From Spartinivicinus marinus (GTDB taxonomy: Bacteria > Pseudomonadota > Gammaproteobacteria > Pseudomonadales > Zooshikellaceae), in assembly GCF_026309355.1 (NCBI RefSeq), contig NZ_JAPJZK010000001.1:2438501-2502500 (forward strand): a stretch of 64,000 bases of DNA, in the 5' to 3' direction. Position 1 is the stretch's first letter, and each line of letters begins with the position of its first letter. Below are positions 8,235-15,662 of the stretch, in pieces. The notes below the pieces were generated by a model that saw only the letters and a program-made list of their open reading frames with translations, was not told where the DNA came from and made no database searches. Both the position numbers and the translations under genes were made by a program.

Positions 8235-9515
8235 GTGACAAACAAGTCGGCAGTTGCCGAAAAGCTGGGGAGCTACTTAGAAAAGTACCAAACTTGTCGC
8301 GCTCACACCTGGGTATTGTGTGAACCTCTAGAGCAAGATGACTATAACTTACAAGCAATTGCGGAAACGAGCCCAATCAAATGGCATCTAGCTCATACCA
8401 CATGGTTCTTTGAAACATTCATTCTTGCTAAGTTGGAAGACAACTTTAAACCTTTTCATCCAGCCTTTCATCATTTATTTAATTCCTACTATAATGGGGT
8501 AGGCAAACCCTTTATCAGATGCAACCGACATTTACTTTCCAGGCCAACAGTAGATACAGTTTACTCATATCGAGAGTATGTCGATGAAAAAATAAAAAAT
8601 TTGCTCAAACATAACAGTAAACTATCTGATCACCAACGAGAGTGGTTACTGTTCAGGTTGGCTCTGGGTATCCATCATGAGCAGCAGCACCAAGAACTGA
8701 TATTAACCGATTTAAAATACAATTTTTTTCAAAACCCATTATTACCACGTTATCAAACAAAAATACCGAAAATTAACCATAACATTACCAATCCACCTCT
8801 TCGATTTATTGAGTTTCCTGGAGGAAAAACTACCATCGGTTATGAGGATAAGGGTTTTAGCTTTGATAATGAAAAACCCCATCATGAAATATCGTTACCC
8901 TCATTTTCCTTTGCCAACCGGCTGGTATTAAACCATGAATACCTTGAATTTATTGAAGATAAAGGTTACCAAAAACCAGGGCTTTGGTTGTCTGATGGCT
9001 GGGAGTCTATTTGCCGCAGCGGCATAAATAAACCACTATATTGGTTTCAAAAAAATCATGAGTGGTATGAATACACCTTATATGGCAGCATGCCACTCAG
9101 TTTGGAAAGCCCTGTTTGCCATATTAGTTATTATGAAGCTGATGCTTATGCCCGCTGGGCTGGACACCGTTTACCAACTGAGCAAGAATGGGAATTTGTG
9201 GCGAAACGGTACAGCCACTTGGTAGATGGCTCTCCCCACCCTCCTTATCATCCATTACCTCAAATAAACAACTATGAAATAAACCACCTATTTAATCACG
9301 GCTGGCAATGGACCTTATCAGCATACTTGCCTTACCCTAAATTTAAGCCATTTATAGATGAAGTTGGTGAATATAATGGCAAGTTTATGTGCAACCAAAT
9401 GGTATTACGTGGTGGTTCATGCTTAACTCCCCATGACCATATTCGGCCAACTTATCGCAATTTTTTCTATCCTAAAGATCGCTGGCAAATGACTGGCATT
9501 AGACTAGCAAGTTAA
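8235..9515 (+). CDS. egtB: EgtB-type sulfoxide synthase (ergothioneine biosynthesis)
   Basis: A 426-residue two-domain protein. The DinB-like domain has the iron ligands His54 (WHLAHTTWF) and the HX3HXE motif His148/His152/Glu154 (HHEQQHQE). The C-terminal formylglycine-generating-enzyme-like domain ends in VLRGGSCLTPHDHIRP and GIRLA. It is a nonheme-iron enzyme that joins a sulfur donor to hercynine using O2. The GTG start has an AAAGGA site 8 bases before it. It lacks the methyltransferase domain of OvoA, and egtD follows 14 bases later, so ergothioneine rather than ovothiol is expected. No egtC amidohydrolase or egtE is nearby, which suggests cysteine rather than gamma-glutamylcysteine as sulfur donor (inference). 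Confidence 0.9.
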   Translation: MTNKSAVAEKLGSYLEKYQTCRAHTWVLCEPLEQDDYNLQAIAETSPIKWHLAHTTWFFETFILAKLEDNFKPFHPAFHHLFNSYYNGVGKPFIRCNRHLLSRPTVDTVYSYREYVDEKIKNLLKHNSKLSDHQREWLLFRLALGIHHEQQHQELILTDLKYNFFQNPLLPRYQTKIPKINHNITNPPLRFIEFPGGKTTIGYEDKGFSFDNEKPHHEISLPSFSFANRLVLNHEYLEFIEDKGYQKPGLWLSDGWESICRSGINKPLYWFQKNHEWYEYTLYGSMPLSLESPVCHISYYEADAYARWAGHRLPTEQEWEFVAKRYSHLVDGSPHPPYHPLPQINNYEINHLFNHGWQWTLSAYLPYPKFKPFIDEVGEYNGKFMCNQMVLRGGSCLTPHDHIRPTYRNFFYPKDRWQMTGIRLAS

Positions 9516-9529
9516 AGGATTAACCCCCC

Positions 9530-10480
9530 ATGTCTACTAATACAGTTTTTTTCTATGATCGTTTAGTAAATGATCATAATACTAATGAAGAAATTTTACA
9601 GGATTTAATGACTTATCCAAAAGCTATTAAACCCAAATATTTCTATGATAAAAAAGGCTCTCAACTATTTGATAAAATTACTCAAGCAACTGAATACTAT
9701 GTAACCAGAACTGAACTAAGTATTTTAAAAGATAATGCTGAATCCATTGCCCATGCAGTAGGAGATCATACTCTATTAGTTGAATATGGTAGTGGAAGTA
9801 GCGAAAAAATCCGGGTGCTGTTAGAAGCAGTACAACCAAAAGCTTATATGCCACTGGATATATCCAAAGCTCATCTATTAAATTCAGCTCAAAAACTTGC
9901 TGACGACTACCCTTGGCTAGAGATACATGCCGCCTGTTTAGACTATAGCCGGCAACTAACCCTGCCAAACACAGAGTATAATCATAAAGTAGGCTTTTTT
10001 CCCGGTTCAAGTTTAGGCAACTTTGAGCCCGAAGAAGCTACACTGTTTCTAAAACGCCTAAAACAACAACTAGGGGACGATAGTGGTTTGATTATTGGTA
10101 TAGATTTAGTAAAACCAGTTGAAATATTGAATAAAGCTTATAATGATAGCCAAGGCATTACTGCTGAGTTTAATAAAAATGTCTTGCTACACCTAAACAG
10201 ACTGATAAATGCTAATTTTAATCCTGAGCTTTTTTCTCACAAAGCTTTTTTTAATAAAGAAAAAAAACGTGTTGAGATGCATTTAATCAGCATGGTAGAC
10301 CAAATTATTAGCATCAATAACCAAAAAATACGGTTAGCAAAAAACGAATCTATTCATACAGAAAACTCATACAAATATACAACAGCAGACTTTATCAGCT
10401 TAGCTCATAGTGCTGGATTAGCTTGCACTCAACGATGGGTAGATGATAATGAATGGTTTGCTATTTTCTATGTAGAGTAA
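9530..10480 (+). CDS. egtD: L-histidine N-alpha-methyltransferase EgtD
   Basis: A 316-residue SAM-dependent methyltransferase that trimethylates histidine to hercynine, the substrate of EgtB. Typical EgtD landmarks are PKYFYDKKGSQLFDKIT, EYYVTRTE (substrate-binding Tyr near 56-57), the SAM-binding EYGSGSSEKIR at residues 85-95, and GFFPGSSLGNFEP. Length matches the family (~320). It follows egtB by 14 bases, an evident two-gene operon in the order B-D. A hairpin at 10521-10545 ends the transcript. Product localisation is cytosolic. Confidence 0.92.
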   Translation: MSTNTVFFYDRLVNDHNTNEEILQDLMTYPKAIKPKYFYDKKGSQLFDKITQATEYYVTRTELSILKDNAESIAHAVGDHTLLVEYGSGSSEKIRVLLEAVQPKAYMPLDISKAHLLNSAQKLADDYPWLEIHAACLDYSRQLTLPNTEYNHKVGFFPGSSLGNFEPEEATLFLKRLKQQLGDDSGLIIGIDLVKPVEILNKAYNDSQGITAEFNKNVLLHLNRLINANFNPELFSHKAFFNKEKKRVEMHLISMVDQIISINNQKIRLAKNESIHTENSYKYTTADFISLAHSAGLACTQRWVDDNEWFAIFYVE

Positions 10481-10520
10481 AGGATTCAACAGTTGCTATT
10501 AAAAAATTATTTATAAAATA

Positions 10521-10545
10521 ATGCCGCATAGAAAATATGCGGCAT
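10521..10545 (+). terminator. Probable egtBD terminator
   Basis: A perfect 10-bp stem, ATGCCGCATA (10521-10530) and its complement (10536-10545), with loop GAAAA. The tail TTATA is short in T, so strength is uncertain. The A-rich left flank means it may also serve the convergent gene. Confidence 0.6.
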
Positions 10546-10588
10546 TTATAAGCAGTCTAATATTTAGCTCACTATGATCAGGAAGCTA

Positions 10589-11188
10589 TTATGCAGTCTG
10601 CATATGTTGTTGCACGTGGTTTGCCAAGTTATAAAGTGAGTCAACACGGCTGTGAATGGTATCAGCTATATCTTGCTTTTGAAACTCAGATAAATGATGC
10701 AGCTTATCCAGCCTTAATAAGTTTAAATGTAAGCAAGGGTTCTGAGAGCGAAACTCTCTCAAATCACCATTGACTAAAACAGGCAAAAATTGATGTCCTT
10801 TTTTCTTCAGAAACTCATTAAGCACTTCTAGTCCCTGAATTAAAGGATATATCTTCTGCTGCTGTTTTATTGGTAAAACCATATATAATTTTTTAGTTTT
10901 ATTCACTGTATTGGCAACTAGCATAATGTTAGTTGGCAGAACAGCACTTTCATCAATATGATTGAAAGTATCATGAAAACAATAGAAATTAGGCAGAATT
11001 ACCAAACCACTGTTGTAGTTGTTTGGAGTAATCACCTCATAGTTAGAGTACAGCTTTGCAACTGTTGGGCTGTACACGCAAAAACAATCAGCAATCAGCT
11101 TAAAAAAATCAATTGCTTTTTTGCGATTAAGGATATGATTTAAGTCCCATACTAAGTCTTTGTTATCGACATCCGTATAGCTAACCAT
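10589..11188 (-). CDS. Hypothetical protein, 199 residues
   Basis: A soluble protein with no signal peptide, preceded by CAGGGTG at suitable spacing before the ATG. The N-terminal half has the sequence FFKLIADCFCVYSPTVAKLYSN and a hydrophobic core, followed by LVILPNFYCFHDTF. The C-terminal 90 residues are helical with LIQGLEVLNEFLKKKG and a Leu/His-rich stretch. I do not recognise the family and see no catalytic motif. It is monocistronic and convergent with egtD. Codon use looks native, and the frame has no competing long frame on the other strand. Confidence 0.6.
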   Translation of the reverse strand: MVSYTDVDNKDLVWDLNHILNRKKAIDFFKLIADCFCVYSPTVAKLYSNYEVITPNNYNSGLVILPNFYCFHDTFNHIDESAVLPTNIMLVANTVNKTKKLYMVLPIKQQQKIYPLIQGLEVLNEFLKKKGHQFLPVLVNGDLREFRSQNPCLHLNLLRLDKLHHLSEFQKQDIADTIHSRVDSLYNLANHVQQHMQTA

Positions 11189-11695
11189 ATATTCACCCTG
11201 CTTCCTGCCATTAAAAGAAACTTGTGTTACAAATTAAACAACAAATCAACAGTATTTAGAAACATCATTATTTCAAAATTGTTAACTACTCATTAATATA
11301 ATGTGACGCAAATCATAATATTTGCGAACAACCCTTAATCAAAATTTCCTTTAAATCAATCATTTGTTTTACATTCACACAGTTTTTAGATTACTATTTA
11401 TTAAGTAAATAATTCTACCGTGTTTTAGTTATTTGAACAGTCATTTTAATAAAATTTACAGTTGAACTAATAGAGCCAGAACAAGAGCCAAGTTTTCACT
11501 ACCGTCCATGCTCATATTTAGAAGACAAGAAGAATTATGGCTGGCACATTATGATTCTGAAATTACTTAGTATTTTCAGAAGGTTATAAGCAAACAAGCA
11601 GCTCTAATTGGCTTAACAGCTGGCCTCAGTCACTACCTACCTTGTATACTCAAGGCAAGACTTTACACCTGGGCTAAAGCAGGGGGCACGGTATA
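11189..11695. other. Intergenic stretch before the amidase
   Basis: About 500 AT-rich bases lying between two divergent genes, presumably holding both promoters. No coding frame, repeat or hairpin of note was found. An AGGGGG ribosome-binding site at 11681-11686 belongs to the amidase gene. Confidence 0.4.
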
Positions 11696-12460
11696 TTGCT
11701 AGTTATCGACGATTCAACCTATCGCTCATCAAGCTATAATAGTCGGATTCGATTTTTGGTGATTCACTATACAGCAATTAACTTTGTTAGCTCTGTTGCC
11801 GCACTAACCTCAAAAGTTAGCGCTCACTATCTCATTCCTAATTTAACTGACAATAGCTACCCCGAGGCAGAACTACGAGTATTTAAACTGGTTGATGAGT
11901 CACAAAGAGCATGGCACGCTGGAGTCAGTGCCTGGGAAGATAGAATTAATATCAATGATCAATCAATAGGCATTGAGATTGTCTATCAACCAGAACAAAG
12001 CTCTACTGAAGAAAAGCTACTCTTTCCTGACTATCCAGCAGATCAAATTGAACAATTGATTTTATTATGCAAGGACATACTGCAACGCCATCCCGATATC
12101 ACTCCTACCCGGGTAATTGGTCACTCTGATATTGCTCCAGCTAGAAAAGCTGACCCAGGGCCTAAGTTTCCATGGCAACGTTTGTATTCAGAGGGAGTTG
12201 GAGCATGGTATGACACAGCAACGCTTGATTATTATCGAAACCAGTTTAGAAAAACCCTGCCCCCTATTCATGAAATACAGCAACAGCTTAAATCCTATGG
12301 CTATCCGATCCAACTAACAGGCAAACAAGATAAACAGACACTACAAGTGGTGAAAGCATTTCAAATGCATTTTAATCCTGCATCCTATACAGGGTGCTTA
12401 GATGCAAAAACAGTTGCCGCCATTTATGCATTAGTAAATAAATACTGTCAGCCTTCTTAG
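11696..12460 (+). CDS. AmiD-like N-acetylmuramoyl-L-alanine amidase
   Basis: A 254-residue amidase_2 (PGRP-like) zinc hydrolase with a C-terminal peptidoglycan-binding helix bundle. Zinc ligands and catalytic positions are visible in FLVIHYTAINF, AWHAGVSAWEDR, SIGIEI and the GHSDIAPARKADPGP motif. The final ~70 residues (IQQQLKSYGYP, VVKAFQMHF) form a PG_binding_1 domain. The sequence is closest to E. coli AmiD, which cleaves the lactyl-amide bond of muropeptides. The TTG start is supported by AGGGGG nine bases upstream. Unlike AmiD, no signal peptide or lipobox precedes the domain, so it could act in the cytosol as an AmpD-like recycling enzyme. Confidence 0.85.
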   Translation: MLVIDDSTYRSSSYNSRIRFLVIHYTAINFVSSVAALTSKVSAHYLIPNLTDNSYPEAELRVFKLVDESQRAWHAGVSAWEDRININDQSIGIEIVYQPEQSSTEEKLLFPDYPADQIEQLILLCKDILQRHPDITPTRVIGHSDIAPARKADPGPKFPWQRLYSEGVGAWYDTATLDYYRNQFRKTLPPIHEIQQQLKSYGYPIQLTGKQDKQTLQVVKAFQMHFNPASYTGCLDAKTVAAIYALVNKYCQPS

Positions 12461-12473
12461 CTTAATTATTATG

Positions 12474-13262
12474 CTAATTATTAGAAGCTATATCCGTATA
12501 ATTTCGAATCAAATTCTGGTAGGCAAGCGATTTTTGTAAACGAAACAAAGCAATATTAATTAACTCAACATCTTCTTTAGATACAGAGCGCTTACTAAAT
12601 AATAAGTGAATACTATTATCATGCACTACCAAAGGGTGAAACTCAAACTTGCCAACCAACTTCATTTGACGAGTTAAAAAAGTTGCCGCTACTTGATCAT
12701 CAATAACAGCCATTAGTCGACCAGCTTCCAGTAGCTTCATCCGCTGCTCTGGACTAGTGGTTAAATGGATTTTTGGCTTAAACTGTTTATCTTCAAGTAA
12801 CTTTTGAAATTCTGGGCCATAATAAGCACCATTACTGGCACCAATTTTGACGTCATATTTATTGAATAACTCAAGTAAGCTTTTAGCGGGATATTTTGCA
12901 GCTTCTCCTTTACGGAAAATAAGCAACATTACCTCACGTCGATAAGGATCAGAAAAGTATCCATATTTTTGCCGCTCTTCGGTGATCGAAGCGGCAGTGA
13001 CCATATCAACTTTTCCTTCTTTAAGCAGCTGCAATGCTCTTCTACCAGGAATTTCCTGTAAACTGTAAGGACAACCTGCCGCCTTAAGTAACAGGTCCAT
13101 AATAATAGCATCTAACCCATCAGGTTTACCTTTACCAACCATCATGAAAAATGGTTCCCATTTATTCCAGGCCACATTAACTTGCTTTGAACAGGCGAAA
13201 ACATTTATCGCTGTTGAGAGCATAAGGAATAAAACAAGAAAAACCTGATGCCGCTTTTTCAT
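12474..13262 (-). CDS. Periplasmic solute-binding protein, family 3
   Basis: A 262-residue protein with a signal peptide (MKKRHQVFLVLFLMLSTA, cleavage after VFA) and a SBP_bac_3 fold. VAWNKWEPFFM opens the ligand domain, followed by GLDAIIMDLLLKAAGCPYSL, the PGRRALQLLKEGKVDMV motif, and a hinge region near KIGASNGAYYG. No ABC permease or ATPase is adjacent, as is common for stand-alone members of this family in marine gammaproteobacteria. It lies 64 bases after the enoyl-CoA hydratase and may be the last gene of that minus-strand set. Ligand unknown. Confidence 0.8.
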   Translation of the reverse strand: MKKRHQVFLVLFLMLSTAINVFACSKQVNVAWNKWEPFFMMVGKGKPDGLDAIIMDLLLKAAGCPYSLQEIPGRRALQLLKEGKVDMVTAASITEERQKYGYFSDPYRREVMLLIFRKGEAAKYPAKSLLELFNKYDVKIGASNGAYYGPEFQKLLEDKQFKPKIHLTTSPEQRMKLLEAGRLMAVIDDQVAATFLTRQMKLVGKFEFHPLVVHDNSIHLLFSKRSVSKEDVELINIALFRLQKSLAYQNLIRNYTDIASNN

Positions 13263-13326
13263 AACAAGCCCCAGATAGAAACACTCAATTTAAGGTAAGC
13301 TTATATGATATAGCGGAAACTACCAC

Positions 13327-14091
13327 TTATTTGCTTTTGAAGAAGGGCTTTCGTTTTTCAATAAATGCTTTCATTCCTTCTTTTTGATCTTCGGTAGCAA
13401 ATAACGCATGAAATGTTCGTCTCTCAAATAAAATCCCTTCTCTCAAACTACATTCTAAAGCCCGTTCAACAGCTTCTCTCGCCACCATAACGGCAGGTTT
13501 ACCATAAGCAGCTATCGCTTCTGCAGCAGCAATTGTTTCACTCAATAATTTATCGTCAGGAATAATCCGTGCTACCAGTCCAGCACGTTCTGCTTCATCC
13601 GCCTCCATCAAACGACCTGTTAAAATCATATCCATAGCTTTGGCTTTACCAACCAGTTTAGTAAGTCGCTGAGATCCTCCTATACCGGGTATCACTCCTA
13701 ACTTAATTTCTGGCTGGCCAAACTTAGCTGACTCTGCCGCAAAAATCATGTCACACATCATAGCCAATTCACACCCACCACCTAATGCATAACCTGATAC
13801 TGCAGCAATCTTCGGTGTTCGTAATGCAGCAAAACCATCCCAGCCAGCAAAATAATCCTGATAAAACATATCCATATAAGTTTGGTTGGCCATTTCCTTA
13901 ATATCAGCTCCTGCTGCGAATACTTTTTCTGAGCCGGTTATGATAAAACACCCTACATCAGGGTCTTGATCTAAAGGTTGTAAAGTAGTCACCATTTCTT
14001 CCATGACATCTGAATTTAATGCATTCAGTGATTTAGGGCGATTTAGTTTAACAATAACAACCTGACCTTTGCGCTCAACTAAAATACTCAT
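13327..14091 (-). CDS. Enoyl-CoA hydratase/isomerase family protein
   Basis: A 254-residue crotonase-fold enzyme. The oxyanion-hole segment AGADIKEM is at residues 60-67. GGGCELA with Glu108 and GQPEIKLG with Glu128 give the two catalytic Glu residues spaced 20 apart as in classical hydratases. It should add water to 2-trans-enoyl-CoA. Length and motifs fit PaaF/short-chain hydratases. It is 53 bases downstream of the membrane reductase gene on the same strand, so it may share a transcript with the adenylation protein and reductase. No other beta-oxidation genes are present. Confidence 0.9.
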   Translation of the reverse strand: MSILVERKGQVVIVKLNRPKSLNALNSDVMEEMVTTLQPLDQDPDVGCFIITGSEKVFAAGADIKEMANQTYMDMFYQDYFAGWDGFAALRTPKIAAVSGYALGGGCELAMMCDMIFAAESAKFGQPEIKLGVIPGIGGSQRLTKLVGKAKAMDMILTGRLMEADEAERAGLVARIIPDDKLLSETIAAAEAIAAYGKPAVMVAREAVERALECSLREGILFERRTFHALFATEDQKEGMKAFIEKRKPFFKSK

Positions 14092-14144
14092 AAATACCTC
14101 ATTAATTAAAATTTGTAAATTAAGTCATAAATTAAGGTTGTAAT

Positions 14145-15662
14145 TTATGAGTCCCAAATTGCACCATAAGCAGGGATACCTCGAATCTCTAAACCATGAA
14201 CAACCTGATAGGTAAGCTTTTGATTTGATATAATAATGACTGCCTCAGCATTAAAATAGCGATATGCCAAATATGCCAGTTTTACCATATCAGGTTTACC
14301 GCTTTCAGTTGTATCCCAAATCGTTGCATTAGGTTCTACAGCCAGTATTTCATCTACCAATGCATCGCCATAAGTCTCGCGAGGGCTTCTTGTTGACCAG
14401 ACTAAGTGGGCTGGCACTTCTTGTGCTAATAAATGAGGTAAACATGGTCCAATACCACTGCCTGTTGCCACATATACAACACGTTTAAATAGTTTCTCAA
14501 TATTGGCTACACCTGCCGTAGGAATACCTTTTACCCACACATGACTTGGGGGACTATCAATAAATGCACCGGTCCAATCACCTGCACGTGAAATCGTTAG
14601 TCGATACCCTTCCTCACCTGGTTTTGGCACATTAGCAAATGCATGCCACTCTGCTAGTGGATTTAAGCTAATAGTCATTGAGGAACCAGGAAAAGGAGTC
14701 ACACCATAATTAAATTTTGCAAGCGCAACATGTGATGAGGGAGTTTCTATCTCAACTGGTACTTTTCTTAACCTAAGCCAGGGAATAATTATGCTGACAC
14801 TGACTATGACCAACAACCAAAAACCAAGGCTAGAAAATAAAGCGTTGGATAAAGTACTATCTCCTTTTTGATCGTTTATAAAAACGACCGTCTGCATCCA
14901 AAACATTAGTAATGCAGTCCAACCACCAAAACGATGGATTAGCTCGAAATTATTATGAAAACGGGCACGATTTGCAGGCAAGGCCATCACAACTATTAAT
15001 AACAGCACTGCTAATAATGCATAGGTAATTACCACCGAACCTAAAGATATACCTGGCAGTCCATTAGCATATTGATAGGTAATAGAGCCAGCAAACACTG
15101 CAAACCAGGCTGTGGCTGCTACCGCACAACCACTATGAAAACCACCAAAATGGTAGACTTTACCTAAAGTCCAACGTACTGATAATGGCCAACTTGTGGG
15201 GGCTAGGGTAGCAAGCCAAAATAAGAAATTAATTATATACTGTTGTCGCATAACAATGGCAACTGTCATATTAATAACAACAATATTGGCAATTGCACCA
15301 AGTACAATTCCTTCACTTCCCCACCAGTTATACTGAGTTATTCCTAAAAAAAACACCCCTAAATTAACAAGCGCCACCAAACAAACAAGACGATTGTAGT
15401 GCATTAAGTGCTCATGCTTTCCTAGCTGCCGTAATGGCCCTGTTTTTTTAGGTAACTTTACACTGGGTAACTTAATCTTCGATGCATCTACAGGCTGATT
15501 AGCTGAATGTCCTCTTGTAAGAGTAGACTTTACCGCAACTTTATTTAATTTTTTATTTTTTACTGCTTGTCGTTTAACAGTTCTCTTAGATATCTGCTTA
15601 GTTTTTGCTGGCTGTTTAATCTGCTCTGCAACTGGTAGTTTTAAGCTTGCAACATTACCCAT
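14145..15662 (-). CDS. Membrane-bound FAD/NAD(P) reductase, TmpL-like C-terminal half
   Basis: A 505-residue protein. Residues 1-85 are a Lys/Arg-rich cytosolic tail, ~86-295 hold six or seven membrane helices with His residues (VYHFGGFHSGC, FELIHRFGGW) reminiscent of ferric-reductase-like domains. Residues ~300-500 form a ferredoxin-reductase-like FAD/NAD(P) module with RLTISRAGDWTGAF (FAD side) and VVYVATGSGIGPCLPHLL at about 395-412 (dinucleotide side). Its ATG shares one base with the upstream stop (TAATG), so translation is coupled to the adenylation gene. Together they recall fungal TmpL, in which an AMP-binding domain, six membrane helices and an FAD/NAD(P) domain are one chain. The function in bacteria is not known to me. 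Confidence 0.7.
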   Translation of the reverse strand: MGNVASLKLPVAEQIKQPAKTKQISKRTVKRQAVKNKKLNKVAVKSTLTRGHSANQPVDASKIKLPSVKLPKKTGPLRQLGKHEHLMHYNRLVCLVALVNLGVFFLGITQYNWWGSEGIVLGAIANIVVINMTVAIVMRQQYIINFLFWLATLAPTSWPLSVRWTLGKVYHFGGFHSGCAVAATAWFAVFAGSITYQYANGLPGISLGSVVITYALLAVLLLIVVMALPANRARFHNNFELIHRFGGWTALLMFWMQTVVFINDQKGDSTLSNALFSSLGFWLLVIVSVSIIIPWLRLRKVPVEIETPSSHVALAKFNYGVTPFPGSSMTISLNPLAEWHAFANVPKPGEEGYRLTISRAGDWTGAFIDSPPSHVWVKGIPTAGVANIEKLFKRVVYVATGSGIGPCLPHLLAQEVPAHLVWSTRSPRETYGDALVDEILAVEPNATIWDTTESGKPDMVKLAYLAYRYFNAEAVIIISNQKLTYQVVHGLEIRGIPAYGAIWDS

